This document shows, in pieces, positions 16,891 through 26,058 of a stretch of DNA of 64,000 nt. Both the position numbers and the translations under genes were made by a program. Position 1 is the first letter of the stretch. Each line of letters begins with the position of its first letter. The notes under the pieces are model-generated. The model searched no databases. It saw only the letters and a list, made by a program, of their open reading frames with translations, and had not been told where the DNA came from. The stretch comes from Sphingobacterium chuzhouense (GTDB lineage Bacteria; Bacteroidota; Bacteroidia; Sphingobacteriales; Sphingobacteriaceae). Location of the stretch: positions 1,302,001 to 1,366,000 of the forward strand of contig NZ_JACNYL010000001.1 of the NCBI RefSeq assembly GCF_014692525.1. The letters are read 5' to 3'.

Positions 16891-18183
16891 CTATTTCCCT
16901 ACATGTTTTAATATCCATTCCTTAATTTGTTGTTGTTGCTCCGGATAGGTCCAATGTCCGGTCTCTTGTACCAAATACAGTTCTTTTGGTGCATTAATCA
17001 CATTATAGGCTGAATAATAAGATGTAGGCGGGCAAGTATCGTCATTGTAACCCCAGGTGTAGAATCCGGGGACTTTCAGGTTTCGGGCAAAATTAACAAC
17101 ATCGTAATAGCTTGACACTTTAATTTTTTCATCCGTTACATCCGTTTTGAACATGTGTGGCCATCCACCGGCACGATGGTGCAAATAACCCGTTAAGTCG
17201 CTCAACGCCGGATAAAGAGCTACCAAACCTTTTACACGATCATCTAACGAGGCTGTAACAATTGCCAATGCTCCTCCTTGGCTTCCTCCCCATACCAACA
17301 AATTGCTTGCATCAAACTGCGGTAAAGAATACAAAAAATCGATTGCCCTCACACAGCCTAAGTATACTTTGTTATAGTAATAGTTATCCCGATTATCAAG
17401 ATTAAAAAATGGATATCCTCGCAGTGCTCCTCCGCCCAGATCAGTATACAACCCAGCTTCGTATGTGACTGGAATACCATGTATACCGATTTGTAATGTG
17501 ATGATCCCTTGTTCCGCTAGATCGATAATACCGGCATAAGGACGAACTCCTGCCCCTGGAACCGACAAAACAGCCGGATATTTCCCTTCTTTCTTCGGTT
17601 TGGCCAATATACCATACAGACGATTGCCTACCATAGCATTTTGGATATTGACTTGAAATACGTCTACGGTTTCCGTACAGCGTTCCGGCAATAGAGTCAA
17701 TTTTGCGTCCATCGGGATTTTTGCAGCCTTTTCCTTCGCTGTATTCCAAAACTCCTGAAAGTCATCGGGCAGCTTTTGCGTGGGTTGGATATCCAGTGGC
17801 GCGTACCCTGCCGTTGCAATACCACGATACGTATTGCCATCAATCGTCACATTGGCTTCGCAACGTAGAAAGCCCGGATCCGACAATTTTCCTTTTATTA
17901 TCCCAGAACCGTTTTTTAATTTCAGTTTTCCTTCGTCCGTTGGCTGCATCTTCTCCGGGCCAACGGCATAGCTGATTTCTATATCTGTAAGTGGAACTTG
18001 ATGTTTCAACACTTGTATTTTGAACATCGCCTCTTGGTTGGGCTCATATGTCCAGTCTGGCTTATCGGGCGAAACAAGCACTTGAATAGGTTGCGTTGAT
18101 CGCGATTGAGAAAAACTTGCCAGTGAGATAAAAAGACAGCAACATAGCGTTGTTAAAAACCTGATAAAGTTAAATCTGTTCAT
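16891..18183 (-). CDS. Acetylxylan esterase-type alpha/beta hydrolase, secreted
   Basis: 430-residue exported hydrolase of the AXE1/CE7-like group. ATG 18183 is preferred over a TTG at 18216, and gives a signal peptide 'TTLCCCLFISLASFSQ'. An N-terminal beta domain of about 130 residues precedes the alpha/beta hydrolase. The nucleophile Ser301 is in 'VWGGSQGGALA', the acid Asp in 'YNDDTCPP' (about 382), and His410 in 'ETGHWTYP'. The family removes acetyl groups from carbohydrates. It is the last gene of PUL 1, 139 bases beyond the DUF3748 gene, so de-acetylation of the imported glycan is the probable role. Confidence 0.88.
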   Translation of the reverse strand: MNRFNFIRFLTTLCCCLFISLASFSQSRSTQPIQVLVSPDKPDWTYEPNQEAMFKIQVLKHQVPLTDIEISYAVGPEKMQPTDEGKLKLKNGSGIIKGKLSDPGFLRCEANVTIDGNTYRGIATAGYAPLDIQPTQKLPDDFQEFWNTAKEKAAKIPMDAKLTLLPERCTETVDVFQVNIQNAMVGNRLYGILAKPKKEGKYPAVLSVPGAGVRPYAGIIDLAEQGIITLQIGIHGIPVTYEAGLYTDLGGGALRGYPFFNLDNRDNYYYNKVYLGCVRAIDFLYSLPQFDASNLLVWGGSQGGALAIVTASLDDRVKGLVALYPALSDLTGYLHHRAGGWPHMFKTDVTDEKIKVSSYYDVVNFARNLKVPGFYTWGYNDDTCPPTSYYSAYNVINAPKELYLVQETGHWTYPEQQQQIKEWILKHVGK

Positions 18184-18322
18184 AATTTGATTTATGTTAT
18201 TTTTTTGATGGTTCAAGATAAGGAATTATCGAGAAAATTTGAAAACCAGAAAATTTAATAGAGACCTTGCGCACAACGTCCCTACCTTTTAAACATTTTT
18301 AACCCTATGAAAGTGAAGCAAA

Positions 18323-19693
18323 TTATAGCACAGCTCGCTTTATCTGTAAATACTCTTCTCCTCCGATCTGCTGATATTGATTATACACCACAAAGCTTCC
18401 ATCTGGCGAAAAGGAAGGAGTTCCGTTCACCTTAGGATCGTTAGGGCCATTGTGCGTAATCTGGATACATTCGTTGCTATCCATATCATAGACAAATACA
18501 TTGTTCTCGGCTATAAAAGTGATTTTCTTGTTTTCCTTACAAAGATTAAACGGCGAAGATATAGAAAAGGGATTGTCCGTTACGAAAGAGAACTCTCCAC
18601 TGTTTACAGCACATCTTATCACTTGGTTATTCCCGTTCTCATCTTTTGCCAAAGCATAGATATATTGCCCATCTTCACTTGAGCGAAGCCAATGTCGGAA
18701 ATCAGATAGATTAGCTCCGTAGGTTAACCGTCTCTGCCGAATGCCTTTAGGAACTTTTGGGCGCTCTCCCACATTTCCTACGGCACGCATATCCACCTTT
18801 ATCTTCTCCTCGTCAATATCTACGATAAATATCTCCGTAACTGTCTTCCCCTGTTTATTCAGCACATTTCCCTGAAAGGCAATTGCGTACCGCACTTCCC
18901 GGTTATCAGAAGTCCGGTAGCCCTTCCTCCCGATCCAGCACTCGTCAAAGGCTTTATTAATTTCGTCCGATCCGGGACGAGGCTCAGCAACCACATCCGA
19001 AACAATTGCTGCATACATCTCCCCGTGGTTATTTCCTGCAACTTCATCTACTTCAATCTTACCGTCATGCGGCAACATCACACCCACCACCCGAAGCTGC
19101 GGCTCTACCAACTCATCATTATAAGTAAAACTGAGCATTCCCCCGTCTCCACTCCAACAGTGAGAATGGGTACCTCCTCGCAGAGAACCGGGCGTATAAG
19201 GAGTAGTCATATCTCTCGCATCCAAAAAAACTGGGGTCATAGGTTTATCTAAATCTACGGCAACCCCAGTACGGCGTGTTATATCGTACGGTTTTTCCTG
19301 ATCGGCATTGGGTAACCCATGAATAAAAACGATTCTATTCTGAACCGGACTAAAAGACGCTGCTCCTACCCCCGGACCATATATTGTTTGATCGTTCGTT
19401 TGATAAACAATCCGTTCTTCACCTGTTTCTACATTCACCACGCCTATGATAGCGGTTTCACCAATCTTCGTATCATCATTCCTACCGTCAAATACAATCC
19501 ATTTGCCATCTTTGGAAAACACGCCATTGTGGTGTAAAGTATGGCCCTCTGGTGAAGCCGTCATGTTTACAACAGTTTCATCTTCTGCTACTTTATTTTT
19601 AATATCCATACAACTTTCTAAACAATATAGGGAAAAGATTATTACCGTGTACCGTAACAGGTTTCTTATTTGCTTATTTACCTTAACATCCAT
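18323..19693 (-). CDS. DUF3748 (YidR-like) beta-propeller lipoprotein
   Basis: 456-residue lipoprotein with Cys28 in 'FSLYCLESCMD'. The mature protein resembles Escherichia coli YidR (DUF3748), a TolB-like propeller of unknown function: conserved blocks include 'FSKDGKWIVFDGRNDD', 'TPYTPGSLRGGTHSHCWS', 'MLSFTYNDEL' and 'PRPGSDEINKAFDECWIG'. The C-terminal 'NGTPSFSPDGSFVVYNQY' is a propeller blade. It sits 194 bases after the sialidase-like gene in PUL 1. The YidR family lacks an established activity, so its presence inside a SusC/SusD locus is a useful clue to a glycan-linked function. Confidence 0.85.
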   Translation of the reverse strand: MDVKVNKQIRNLLRYTVIIFSLYCLESCMDIKNKVAEDETVVNMTASPEGHTLHHNGVFSKDGKWIVFDGRNDDTKIGETAIIGVVNVETGEERIVYQTNDQTIYGPGVGAASFSPVQNRIVFIHGLPNADQEKPYDITRRTGVAVDLDKPMTPVFLDARDMTTPYTPGSLRGGTHSHCWSGDGGMLSFTYNDELVEPQLRVVGVMLPHDGKIEVDEVAGNNHGEMYAAIVSDVVAEPRPGSDEINKAFDECWIGRKGYRTSDNREVRYAIAFQGNVLNKQGKTVTEIFIVDIDEEKIKVDMRAVGNVGERPKVPKGIRQRRLTYGANLSDFRHWLRSSEDGQYIYALAKDENGNNQVIRCAVNSGEFSFVTDNPFSISSPFNLCKENKKITFIAENNVFVYDMDSNECIQITHNGPNDPKVNGTPSFSPDGSFVVYNQYQQIGGEEYLQIKRAVL

Positions 19694-19887
19694 ACCTGTA
19701 TTTTCAGTTGCTTAGAAGGGGTGCAATGATGGGCTACAAGTTCCTGTCATAACATTTGCTTTAGATCTATAAAAAACAACAATCCTTCGGTTAAGCCAAA
19801 ATTAGCTATCATTGGTTCTCCCAAAGTCATGCGAGTTGTCAAAGATATCCAATATATTGTCATCGAAACAATGACAAATTGTATCTT

Positions 19888-21063
19888 CTAATCCAGCAAT
19901 CTAAATCTTTCAATCCGATGAAAGGTCAGAAAATTGGCATCATGGTTATTTTTGGCGTCCGCTTTTCCATCGAAATAAGCCGTGCGAGAAAGCACGATAA
20001 TATCCTCCCCTTCAAACGACCAGTCCACATATTGGAAGCCATGGTTGATAACATCTTCGTGCTCCAAAACAACCTTGACATCTTCCCAGTTCTTCAAATC
20101 TTTAGATCTACGCAGTACCAATACATTCCGAAAACCCGCCGGATTCCGTTCGGGATACTGTTTACTGTATTGCTCAGGAATCGAGTTGACCAAGGTATAA
20201 TAATAATCAGATATGGAATCGTATTTGACAACGAATTTCTTACTGCCACCGTCAAATGGGATAAACCCACTTTCAGGATTAAAAGATAGTTTTTTACCCT
20301 CCTCGGAAATGCTCACCATGGCAGCTTTTTCCTGATGTGACGTTTTATCATCGACACGCAGGATGTTCCACATCTGTCCGTCCTTACCCACCACAAAATT
20401 CCCCTCGAGCCAACCCGTAAAGTTACCATTCAAATAAGTGGAGTCATAGAGCAGGGTGCTACTCGTGGTCCACGATTTAGCATTCATCAGATCGGAGTCT
20501 AACGCAACAGACATTACCATAGCGCCATAACGCTTGCCCCAAGCCAGATCGGGACCGTGTGCTGTTTCCATCGGACGCCATAACCTACCATTGTGCTCTA
20601 TTACGGGCATGGGGGCACAGTGAAACTGTCCAGTCAACAACACACCATTTTCTCTATTCGTAGGTTGAGTCCAGGTCTGTCCGCCATCGGTAGATTTACG
20701 GATTAATACGGTTCCGTGATGACGGTCGGGGCCTAGCAAATAAAGCTCTCCTTCGTGAACAAACAAACTACTCCAAAATGCCCCTTTTATTTCAGAAAGA
20801 AACCGCCAAACTTTTCCTTTATCGGAAGACGTATAAATTCGTGTCGTAGCCTGCTGCCATTCGGTACTTTTCGGACCGAAAAAATCGTGTGATGCTACGT
20901 AATCGCCATTTGGTAAGATTGCCAGACTCGGAGAGCCTATATATCGTTGAGCAGAACTGGGTTCATAACACACAATCTGACCAGGAACTTGTTGAGCTAA
21001 CAGCAACGTCGGCAGAAAAAAAGAAACCCATAAAAAACAACATACTGCATATACTTTCATCAT
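19888..21063 (-). CDS. Sialidase-fold (Asp-box) secreted protein
   Basis: 391-residue exported protein with signal 'FFLPTLLLAQ'. Two Asp-boxes are visible, SSDKGKVW at 79-86 and STDGGQTW at 124-131, which mark a six-bladed sialidase-type propeller. The N-terminal 'GSPSLAILPNGDYVASHD' and 'HCAPMPVIEHNGRLWRPME' are conserved in Bacteroidota proteins annotated as sialidase family. The canonical FRIP motif of GH33 sialidases was not found, so neuraminidase activity should not be assumed; another glycosidase or binding role is possible. It follows SusD by 10 bases in PUL 1. Confidence 0.78.
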   Translation of the reverse strand: MMKVYAVCCFLWVSFFLPTLLLAQQVPGQIVCYEPSSAQRYIGSPSLAILPNGDYVASHDFFGPKSTEWQQATTRIYTSSDKGKVWRFLSEIKGAFWSSLFVHEGELYLLGPDRHHGTVLIRKSTDGGQTWTQPTNRENGVLLTGQFHCAPMPVIEHNGRLWRPMETAHGPDLAWGKRYGAMVMSVALDSDLMNAKSWTTSSTLLYDSTYLNGNFTGWLEGNFVVGKDGQMWNILRVDDKTSHQEKAAMVSISEEGKKLSFNPESGFIPFDGGSKKFVVKYDSISDYYYTLVNSIPEQYSKQYPERNPAGFRNVLVLRRSKDLKNWEDVKVVLEHEDVINHGFQYVDWSFEGEDIIVLSRTAYFDGKADAKNNHDANFLTFHRIERFRLLD

Positions 21064-21073
21064 ATTCTATATA

Positions 21074-22546
21074 TTAAAAATTATCATTCTGTTCAATCGC
21101 AGAATCTGAATCGATTACCACTTGTGGAATAGGAAAGACGATATGATGCGGTTGCGCTTTCTTCCCTCTTCTCACCGCATCTGAGATAAATTTCCCATGC
21201 CTAATCATATCCATTCTTCGGTGTCCTTCATTATAAAACTCATGCCCTCTTTCTAACAGGATCTGGTCTCTCATCGCACTCTGACTAGTCACATCACCAC
21301 TCGCGAGATCTTCGAGACCGGCACGCTGTCTAACTAAATTAACGTACTGCAAAGCTTCTTGACTCGGAAATTGAAGTTCGTTTAACGCCTCCGCACGCGA
21401 AAGGTAAATATCTGCTAATCGAATCTCTGGAATATCGTTGCCATGAGCTGCCCCAATATGATTTTCATCTGGCCAATATTTGAATGATCGAATATTGTCA
21501 TTACCTGCAAGCACAATCTCTTGATCGGAATTATTGATATACTTTGTAATCATCAGATCCTTTCGTTTATCTCCATTTTCAAAGGTATTATAGAATTCAT
21601 CATAGATCCGAAATTCGTTCGGCCAATTTAGCCAAGTGCTTCGAAAAACCAAACCTATCTCTGGAGCCGACTTAAAATTATCGGGAAACGACACATTGCT
21701 CCAGCTATTTGCCGTAGCTCTATCTGCCGATGGCACTGCTGGTCGGACCCAGATATATTCATTATTCTTTTCACTCTCCACCTTAAAGAGATGCTGATAC
21801 GTCTCATGAAGGGAATAATTGAAGGAATCCAAAAATTCAGCCGTCCAGTCATCAGTCTTCTGCCACTGCTTGGTATTCAGGTAAAATTTGATTAAGAAGC
21901 CCATCGCTGCAGCTTTATGAGCACGGTATCGTTCGGGCTCGTTGCCTGGATTAGGCAATGATTCTACAGCACTCAACAATTCCTTTTCCATAAATTCTTT
22001 GATTTCATCTTCGGATGCCTTTGCCAAACTTAACTCTTGTGTAGTAGATGTTCTCAACGGCACCGGTCCGAAGAAAAAGTAGAGCTTATAATAGGAAATT
22101 GCCCGTAAGAATTTAGCCTCCGCTTCATACAGCACTTTATCCTCTGCCGATAAATCAGAGCCTTCTAAGCTTTCCAGAACAATATTCGCATTCCGGATAC
22201 ATTGATAAGGTGAATCCCAGTTCTGAATCAGAAAATCCATCGTTGGATCCCAGTTAAAATCCCGATGGTTTTTTATGGTTGCCTCCACATTATCGCCACT
22301 CTGGTATAGAATATCTGTAGAGAATTCTTGTGGGCCTAATACATAAATAGAATTATTGCTATTCATATTAGCTGCTTTTGCATATCCTTCATACAATACC
22401 GACGTTAGTCCCTCCTTTGTTTTTAGGTAATTTGTTGGAGAAAGCTGAGAAAACACCTCTTCTTCCAGAAAACCTGAACAGGAAAAGAAGCATATTGCAG
22501 AGGATAGAATAGCGGTAAAATAAATTTTTCTTATATTCTTTTTCAT
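21074..22546 (-). CDS. RagB/SusD family nutrient uptake lipoprotein (PUL 1)
   Basis: Surface glycan-binding lipoprotein of 490 residues from ATG 22546, with lipidated Cys23 in 'SAICFFSCSGFLEEE'. Typical SusD features are 'LSPTNYLKTKEGL', the TPR-like helices around 'EAKFLRAISYYKLYFFFGPV' and the C-terminal 'ALQYVNLVRQRAG', 'LLERGHEFYNEGHRRMDMIR'. It pairs with the upstream SusC, whose stop is 2 bases away, and would form the lid of that transporter. Ligand specificity cannot be read from sequence. Confidence 0.95.
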   Translation of the reverse strand: MKKNIRKIYFTAILSSAICFFSCSGFLEEEVFSQLSPTNYLKTKEGLTSVLYEGYAKAANMNSNNSIYVLGPQEFSTDILYQSGDNVEATIKNHRDFNWDPTMDFLIQNWDSPYQCIRNANIVLESLEGSDLSAEDKVLYEAEAKFLRAISYYKLYFFFGPVPLRTSTTQELSLAKASEDEIKEFMEKELLSAVESLPNPGNEPERYRAHKAAAMGFLIKFYLNTKQWQKTDDWTAEFLDSFNYSLHETYQHLFKVESEKNNEYIWVRPAVPSADRATANSWSNVSFPDNFKSAPEIGLVFRSTWLNWPNEFRIYDEFYNTFENGDKRKDLMITKYINNSDQEIVLAGNDNIRSFKYWPDENHIGAAHGNDIPEIRLADIYLSRAEALNELQFPSQEALQYVNLVRQRAGLEDLASGDVTSQSAMRDQILLERGHEFYNEGHRRMDMIRHGKFISDAVRRGKKAQPHHIVFPIPQVVIDSDSAIEQNDNF

Positions 22547-22548
22547 AA

Positions 22549-25500
22549 CTATAGACTTAAATTGACACCAAACATAAACGTACGGGCAGTAGGATAAGCG
22601 TTCCAATCAATACGAGCACCACTACCATTTGGATTTATTGACGGATCGTAGCCTGTATATTTTGTAATCATAGCGAGATTCTGTCCCACCAAAAAGAGAT
22701 TTACCCCTTTCACATATCTCGTATTTGTTAGCGAAAATGTATACCCAAGCTTCACTGTATTTAGACGGATAAAACTAGCATCCTCTACTGTATAAGAGTT
22801 CACTTCTTTCTTTCCTTGCCCGTTCGGGTTAACAAAAGAAGGGTAGACCGTCGAAGGGTTATCTTCCGTCCACCTATTCAGCATAGGTTCCGCCAATCGA
22901 TTTCTTTTCAGGTTAGCCGGAAAATACGTATCAACTAAGTTATTGTTCAACATATCTACTCCAAACACACCATCCATAAAAATATTCAAGTTAAAGTTCT
23001 TATAATCGATATTATTTGTTAGAGAAGCGGTATATTTTGGAAAAGAATTTCCCAATACAACGCGATCGTCTGCATTAACAACACCGTCACCATTGATATC
23101 TCGATATTTGAAATCACCCGGACCAACCGGATCGTTAGTTACTGAAAAATCATCTGTAGCTTGCCATATACCATCGATTTGGTAGCCAAAGAAAGAATAC
23201 ATTGGTAGTCCTACCTCAATAATAGAGATATTGGATACACCACCTGCAGAACCCGAATAAATAATTGTATTGGATCCGAGGTCTCTTACCTCGTTCTGCA
23301 ACCAAGCAAAATTCAGCGTGCTTTCCCATAATACAGCTCCTGTCGTATTCTGCGAGTTCAGCATCAGTTCCACGCCTTTATTCCTCACGGCTCCGACATT
23401 TGTCATCATTGTCGAAAATCCTGTTGTCCTTGGTACCGCCAAGTTCAACAACATATCTTTGGTATCTTTGTAAAACCAATCGATACTACCAGATATACGA
23501 TTTTGCGAGAATCCGAAGTCCAATCCAAAATTCAGTTGTTCCGATGTTTCCCATTTCAAATCTGGGTTTGCTATCCGGCTGGGTGTTGTTGTACTTACTT
23601 GAACTTCTCCAATAACAGCTTTCTGTCCGGTAGCATAGGTAGACATCGATTGATAGTTACCTATTTCTTGGTTTCCGGTTCGTCCCCAGCTACTCCTTAG
23701 CTTAAGTGTATTAAATATATCCATGTTTTGGATGAACTCCTCTTGATCTAGTTTCCAGCCGAATGCAAACGATGGGAAAATACCAAAACGATTATTTTCT
23801 CCAAAGCGGGACGATCCATCAATCCGTAAAGAAGCCGTCAACAAGTATTTATCCATTAAATTATAATTGGCTCTACCTAAATAAGACAATAGGCTATTTC
23901 TAGTGCGCGAACTTCCTACGATAAATTTAGTCGGATCGGCCAAACCCATGTTATCGGTCTTAGTTGCATCAGAAGAAAATCCACTACCTTGAGAAGAAGA
24001 TGATAGGTAATTGAATTGTTGACCTGTAACTCCCAAGATCACATCCAAATCATGTATATCCATTTTCTTTTTATACCCTACCGTAAACTCACTCAAATAA
24101 CTGGTACGCGAGCCTTCTAAGATGCTTGCAATACCTTCGTTAGACCGCCCTTCAATCGTCTGCCGATCGATATATGTATCTCTTCTTTGGTTCGAAATAT
24201 CAGCACCGATATTCAATTTTGCAGTAAAATCATTCAAAAAATTAATCTCGCCATACACAGTTCCAAGCGTTCTGTATAGGTTAGACTGAGAAGTCTTACC
24301 GTTCGCAATGGCTAAAGGGTTATCAATATTCATATCAGGGGAGAGCATATATCCCCCGTTAGCATCGTACACAGGAAGAGTAGGGTTATAGGCAATTGCC
24401 GCATAGATAATACCGGCACGCTCATTTAAATCCATACCGTTCGCCACATAGTTATCCTTTATATAGGAGCTCGTCATGTTGGCTCCAAACTTAAAGTAGG
24501 ACGCTGTATGCTCTAAATTTAGCCGTGCACTGTAACGCTTATTGTCTGAATTAATCAATAGCCCATCTTGACCATAATAGTTGAGAGAAGTATGATATTT
24601 TGTACGTTCGTTACCCCCCGAGAACGATAGGTTATGGTTCTGAACTGGAGCATTTTTATGGTACATCAAACCTAGCCAGTCAGTCGAATTCCCGGTATTT
24701 TCAACTCGTTGCTCGGGGGTACCACCACCTGCATCAATAATTCCGTTAATTGCATCACGGTATTGTTCGGTATTTAAGATATTGATATCACGCTGTATAT
24801 TTTGAACACCGTAATAAACATCATAATCCACTTTTAAACCATCTGATTTTCCTCTCTTAGTCGTAATCAAAACAACTCCATTTGCTCCTCTCGATCCATA
24901 AATTGCTGTTGCAGAAGCGTCTTTTAAGACTTCAATCGAGGCGATATCATTGGGATTAATTGCATTTAATGGGTTTCTAGCAGATCGCATTCCTGTAAAG
25001 TTAGCACCCGTACCGCTTACGGTCACAGAGTTATCAATAGGGAATCCATCGACAACATATAATGGAGAATTGCCGGCGTTGATGGAACCTGTTCCCCTTA
25101 CGTTTACAGAAATTCCTCCTCCTGGCTCACCACTGCTTTGAACAACTTGAACCCCCGCTACCTTACCTGCCAATAGTTGTTCAGGCGAGGTATTAACTCC
25201 TTTGTTAAAATCTTCCTCCCCTAAACTGCTAACGGCTCCCGTAATATCACTTCGCTTAGCTGTACCATATCCAATGACCACCACATCGTCGATAGCTTCT
25301 TCCATAGGTTGCAAAACTACATCTATGCGATTCCGGTTGCGCACTGGTTGCGATTGAGCCGTATAGCCAACAAAAGTATAAGAAAGTGTATCCCCTGGAT
25401 TGACAGATATGTTGTAAATTCCTTGTGCATCCGTAGAGGTACTGGTTAATCTATTTCTGACCCCGACACTCACGCCCTGCATAGGCTGATTATCCGGAGA

Positions 25501-25938
25501 GCGTACCGTACCCGAAACCACGTGCTGTTGCACTTCTTTTATTGCCGTTAGCTGATTTTCTGTTTTCGCTCTCGGTATTTCTTTAATGAACACCGTCTTA
25601 TGCTCCTCATTAAGCACGACGGCGACGGCGATTCCGGCAAAACACTTTTCAATGGCATCTTTGAGAGCCACATCATGTAGATCCAAAGATACTGCACGAA
25701 CCTTTTTCGACAGATGAGCGTCTGCAACGAAATTATAGCCCGTCTGCTTGGAAAGCTCATAAAACACGGTATTAAGAGGGGTTTTTGTTACTTTTATACT
25801 TACCTTTTGAGCAAATGTCATTGCATTTGCCTGAAAAAAAGTCACTATCAAAAGAATAAAGCTAAGCTTCATAATGATTAGTTTTTTTAGAATACAATGT
25901 GGTAGACCGCATTGCCATACGGTTGTTTTTTTATACAT
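22549..25938 (-). CDS. SusC/RagA TonB-linked outer membrane protein with STN domain (PUL 1)
   Basis: 1129-residue TonB-dependent glycan importer. A long N-terminus leads to the signal 'LLIVTFFQANAMTFAQ', then a secretin/TonB short N-terminal (STN) domain (about residues 48-120) that contacts the FecR anti-sigma factor, a carboxypeptidase-like domain (about 140-215), the plug with 'VNVRGTGSINAGNSPLYVVD' and 'LKDASATAIYGSRGANGVVL', and the barrel. STN presence together with adjacent FecR and ECF sigma genes indicates trans-envelope signalling. The leader shares the sequence around the start, TCAAATGTATAAA, with the PUL 2 SusC, apart from a base insertion upstream. Confidence 0.96.
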   Translation of the reverse strand: MYKKTTVWQCGLPHCILKKLIIMKLSFILLIVTFFQANAMTFAQKVSIKVTKTPLNTVFYELSKQTGYNFVADAHLSKKVRAVSLDLHDVALKDAIEKCFAGIAVAVVLNEEHKTVFIKEIPRAKTENQLTAIKEVQQHVVSGTVRSPDNQPMQGVSVGVRNRLTSTSTDAQGIYNISVNPGDTLSYTFVGYTAQSQPVRNRNRIDVVLQPMEEAIDDVVVIGYGTAKRSDITGAVSSLGEEDFNKGVNTSPEQLLAGKVAGVQVVQSSGEPGGGISVNVRGTGSINAGNSPLYVVDGFPIDNSVTVSGTGANFTGMRSARNPLNAINPNDIASIEVLKDASATAIYGSRGANGVVLITTKRGKSDGLKVDYDVYYGVQNIQRDINILNTEQYRDAINGIIDAGGGTPEQRVENTGNSTDWLGLMYHKNAPVQNHNLSFSGGNERTKYHTSLNYYGQDGLLINSDNKRYSARLNLEHTASYFKFGANMTSSYIKDNYVANGMDLNERAGIIYAAIAYNPTLPVYDANGGYMLSPDMNIDNPLAIANGKTSQSNLYRTLGTVYGEINFLNDFTAKLNIGADISNQRRDTYIDRQTIEGRSNEGIASILEGSRTSYLSEFTVGYKKKMDIHDLDVILGVTGQQFNYLSSSSQGSGFSSDATKTDNMGLADPTKFIVGSSRTRNSLLSYLGRANYNLMDKYLLTASLRIDGSSRFGENNRFGIFPSFAFGWKLDQEEFIQNMDIFNTLKLRSSWGRTGNQEIGNYQSMSTYATGQKAVIGEVQVSTTTPSRIANPDLKWETSEQLNFGLDFGFSQNRISGSIDWFYKDTKDMLLNLAVPRTTGFSTMMTNVGAVRNKGVELMLNSQNTTGAVLWESTLNFAWLQNEVRDLGSNTIIYSGSAGGVSNISIIEVGLPMYSFFGYQIDGIWQATDDFSVTNDPVGPGDFKYRDINGDGVVNADDRVVLGNSFPKYTASLTNNIDYKNFNLNIFMDGVFGVDMLNNNLVDTYFPANLKRNRLAEPMLNRWTEDNPSTVYPSFVNPNGQGKKEVNSYTVEDASFIRLNTVKLGYTFSLTNTRYVKGVNLFLVGQNLAMITKYTGYDPSINPNGSGARIDWNAYPTARTFMFGVNLSL

Positions 25939-26007
25939 TTGAATTAGGATTTTTTGACGTTATTGACTCTTTGTTAATTGATCCTTTCTAAGCATTTGCT
26001 AGTATGG

Positions 26008-26036
26008 GAACAGGAGTGCTCGCAACACTTCTGTTC
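26008..26036 (+). promoter_or_regulatory. Hairpin between fecR and susC (PUL 1)
   Basis: Inverted repeat GAACAGGAGTG / CACTTCTGTTC with a 7-base loop, 70 bases upstream of the SusC start. One position pairs only as G-U, and only in plus-strand RNA. A similar hairpin occupies the same place in PUL 2. No T run follows, so it is not a clear terminator. Role is unknown; an element of an antisense RNA or an mRNA processing signal are options. Confidence 0.45.
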
Positions 26037-26058
26037 TTCATTAAGGTTTATGTTAGAT

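Noticed and set aside
19854..19876. Dyad TTGTCAT ... ATGACAA between DUF3748 and the sialidase-like gene
   Set aside because: Stem of only 7 bp in A/T-rich DNA, no T run in the minus-strand direction; likely chance or a very weak signal.
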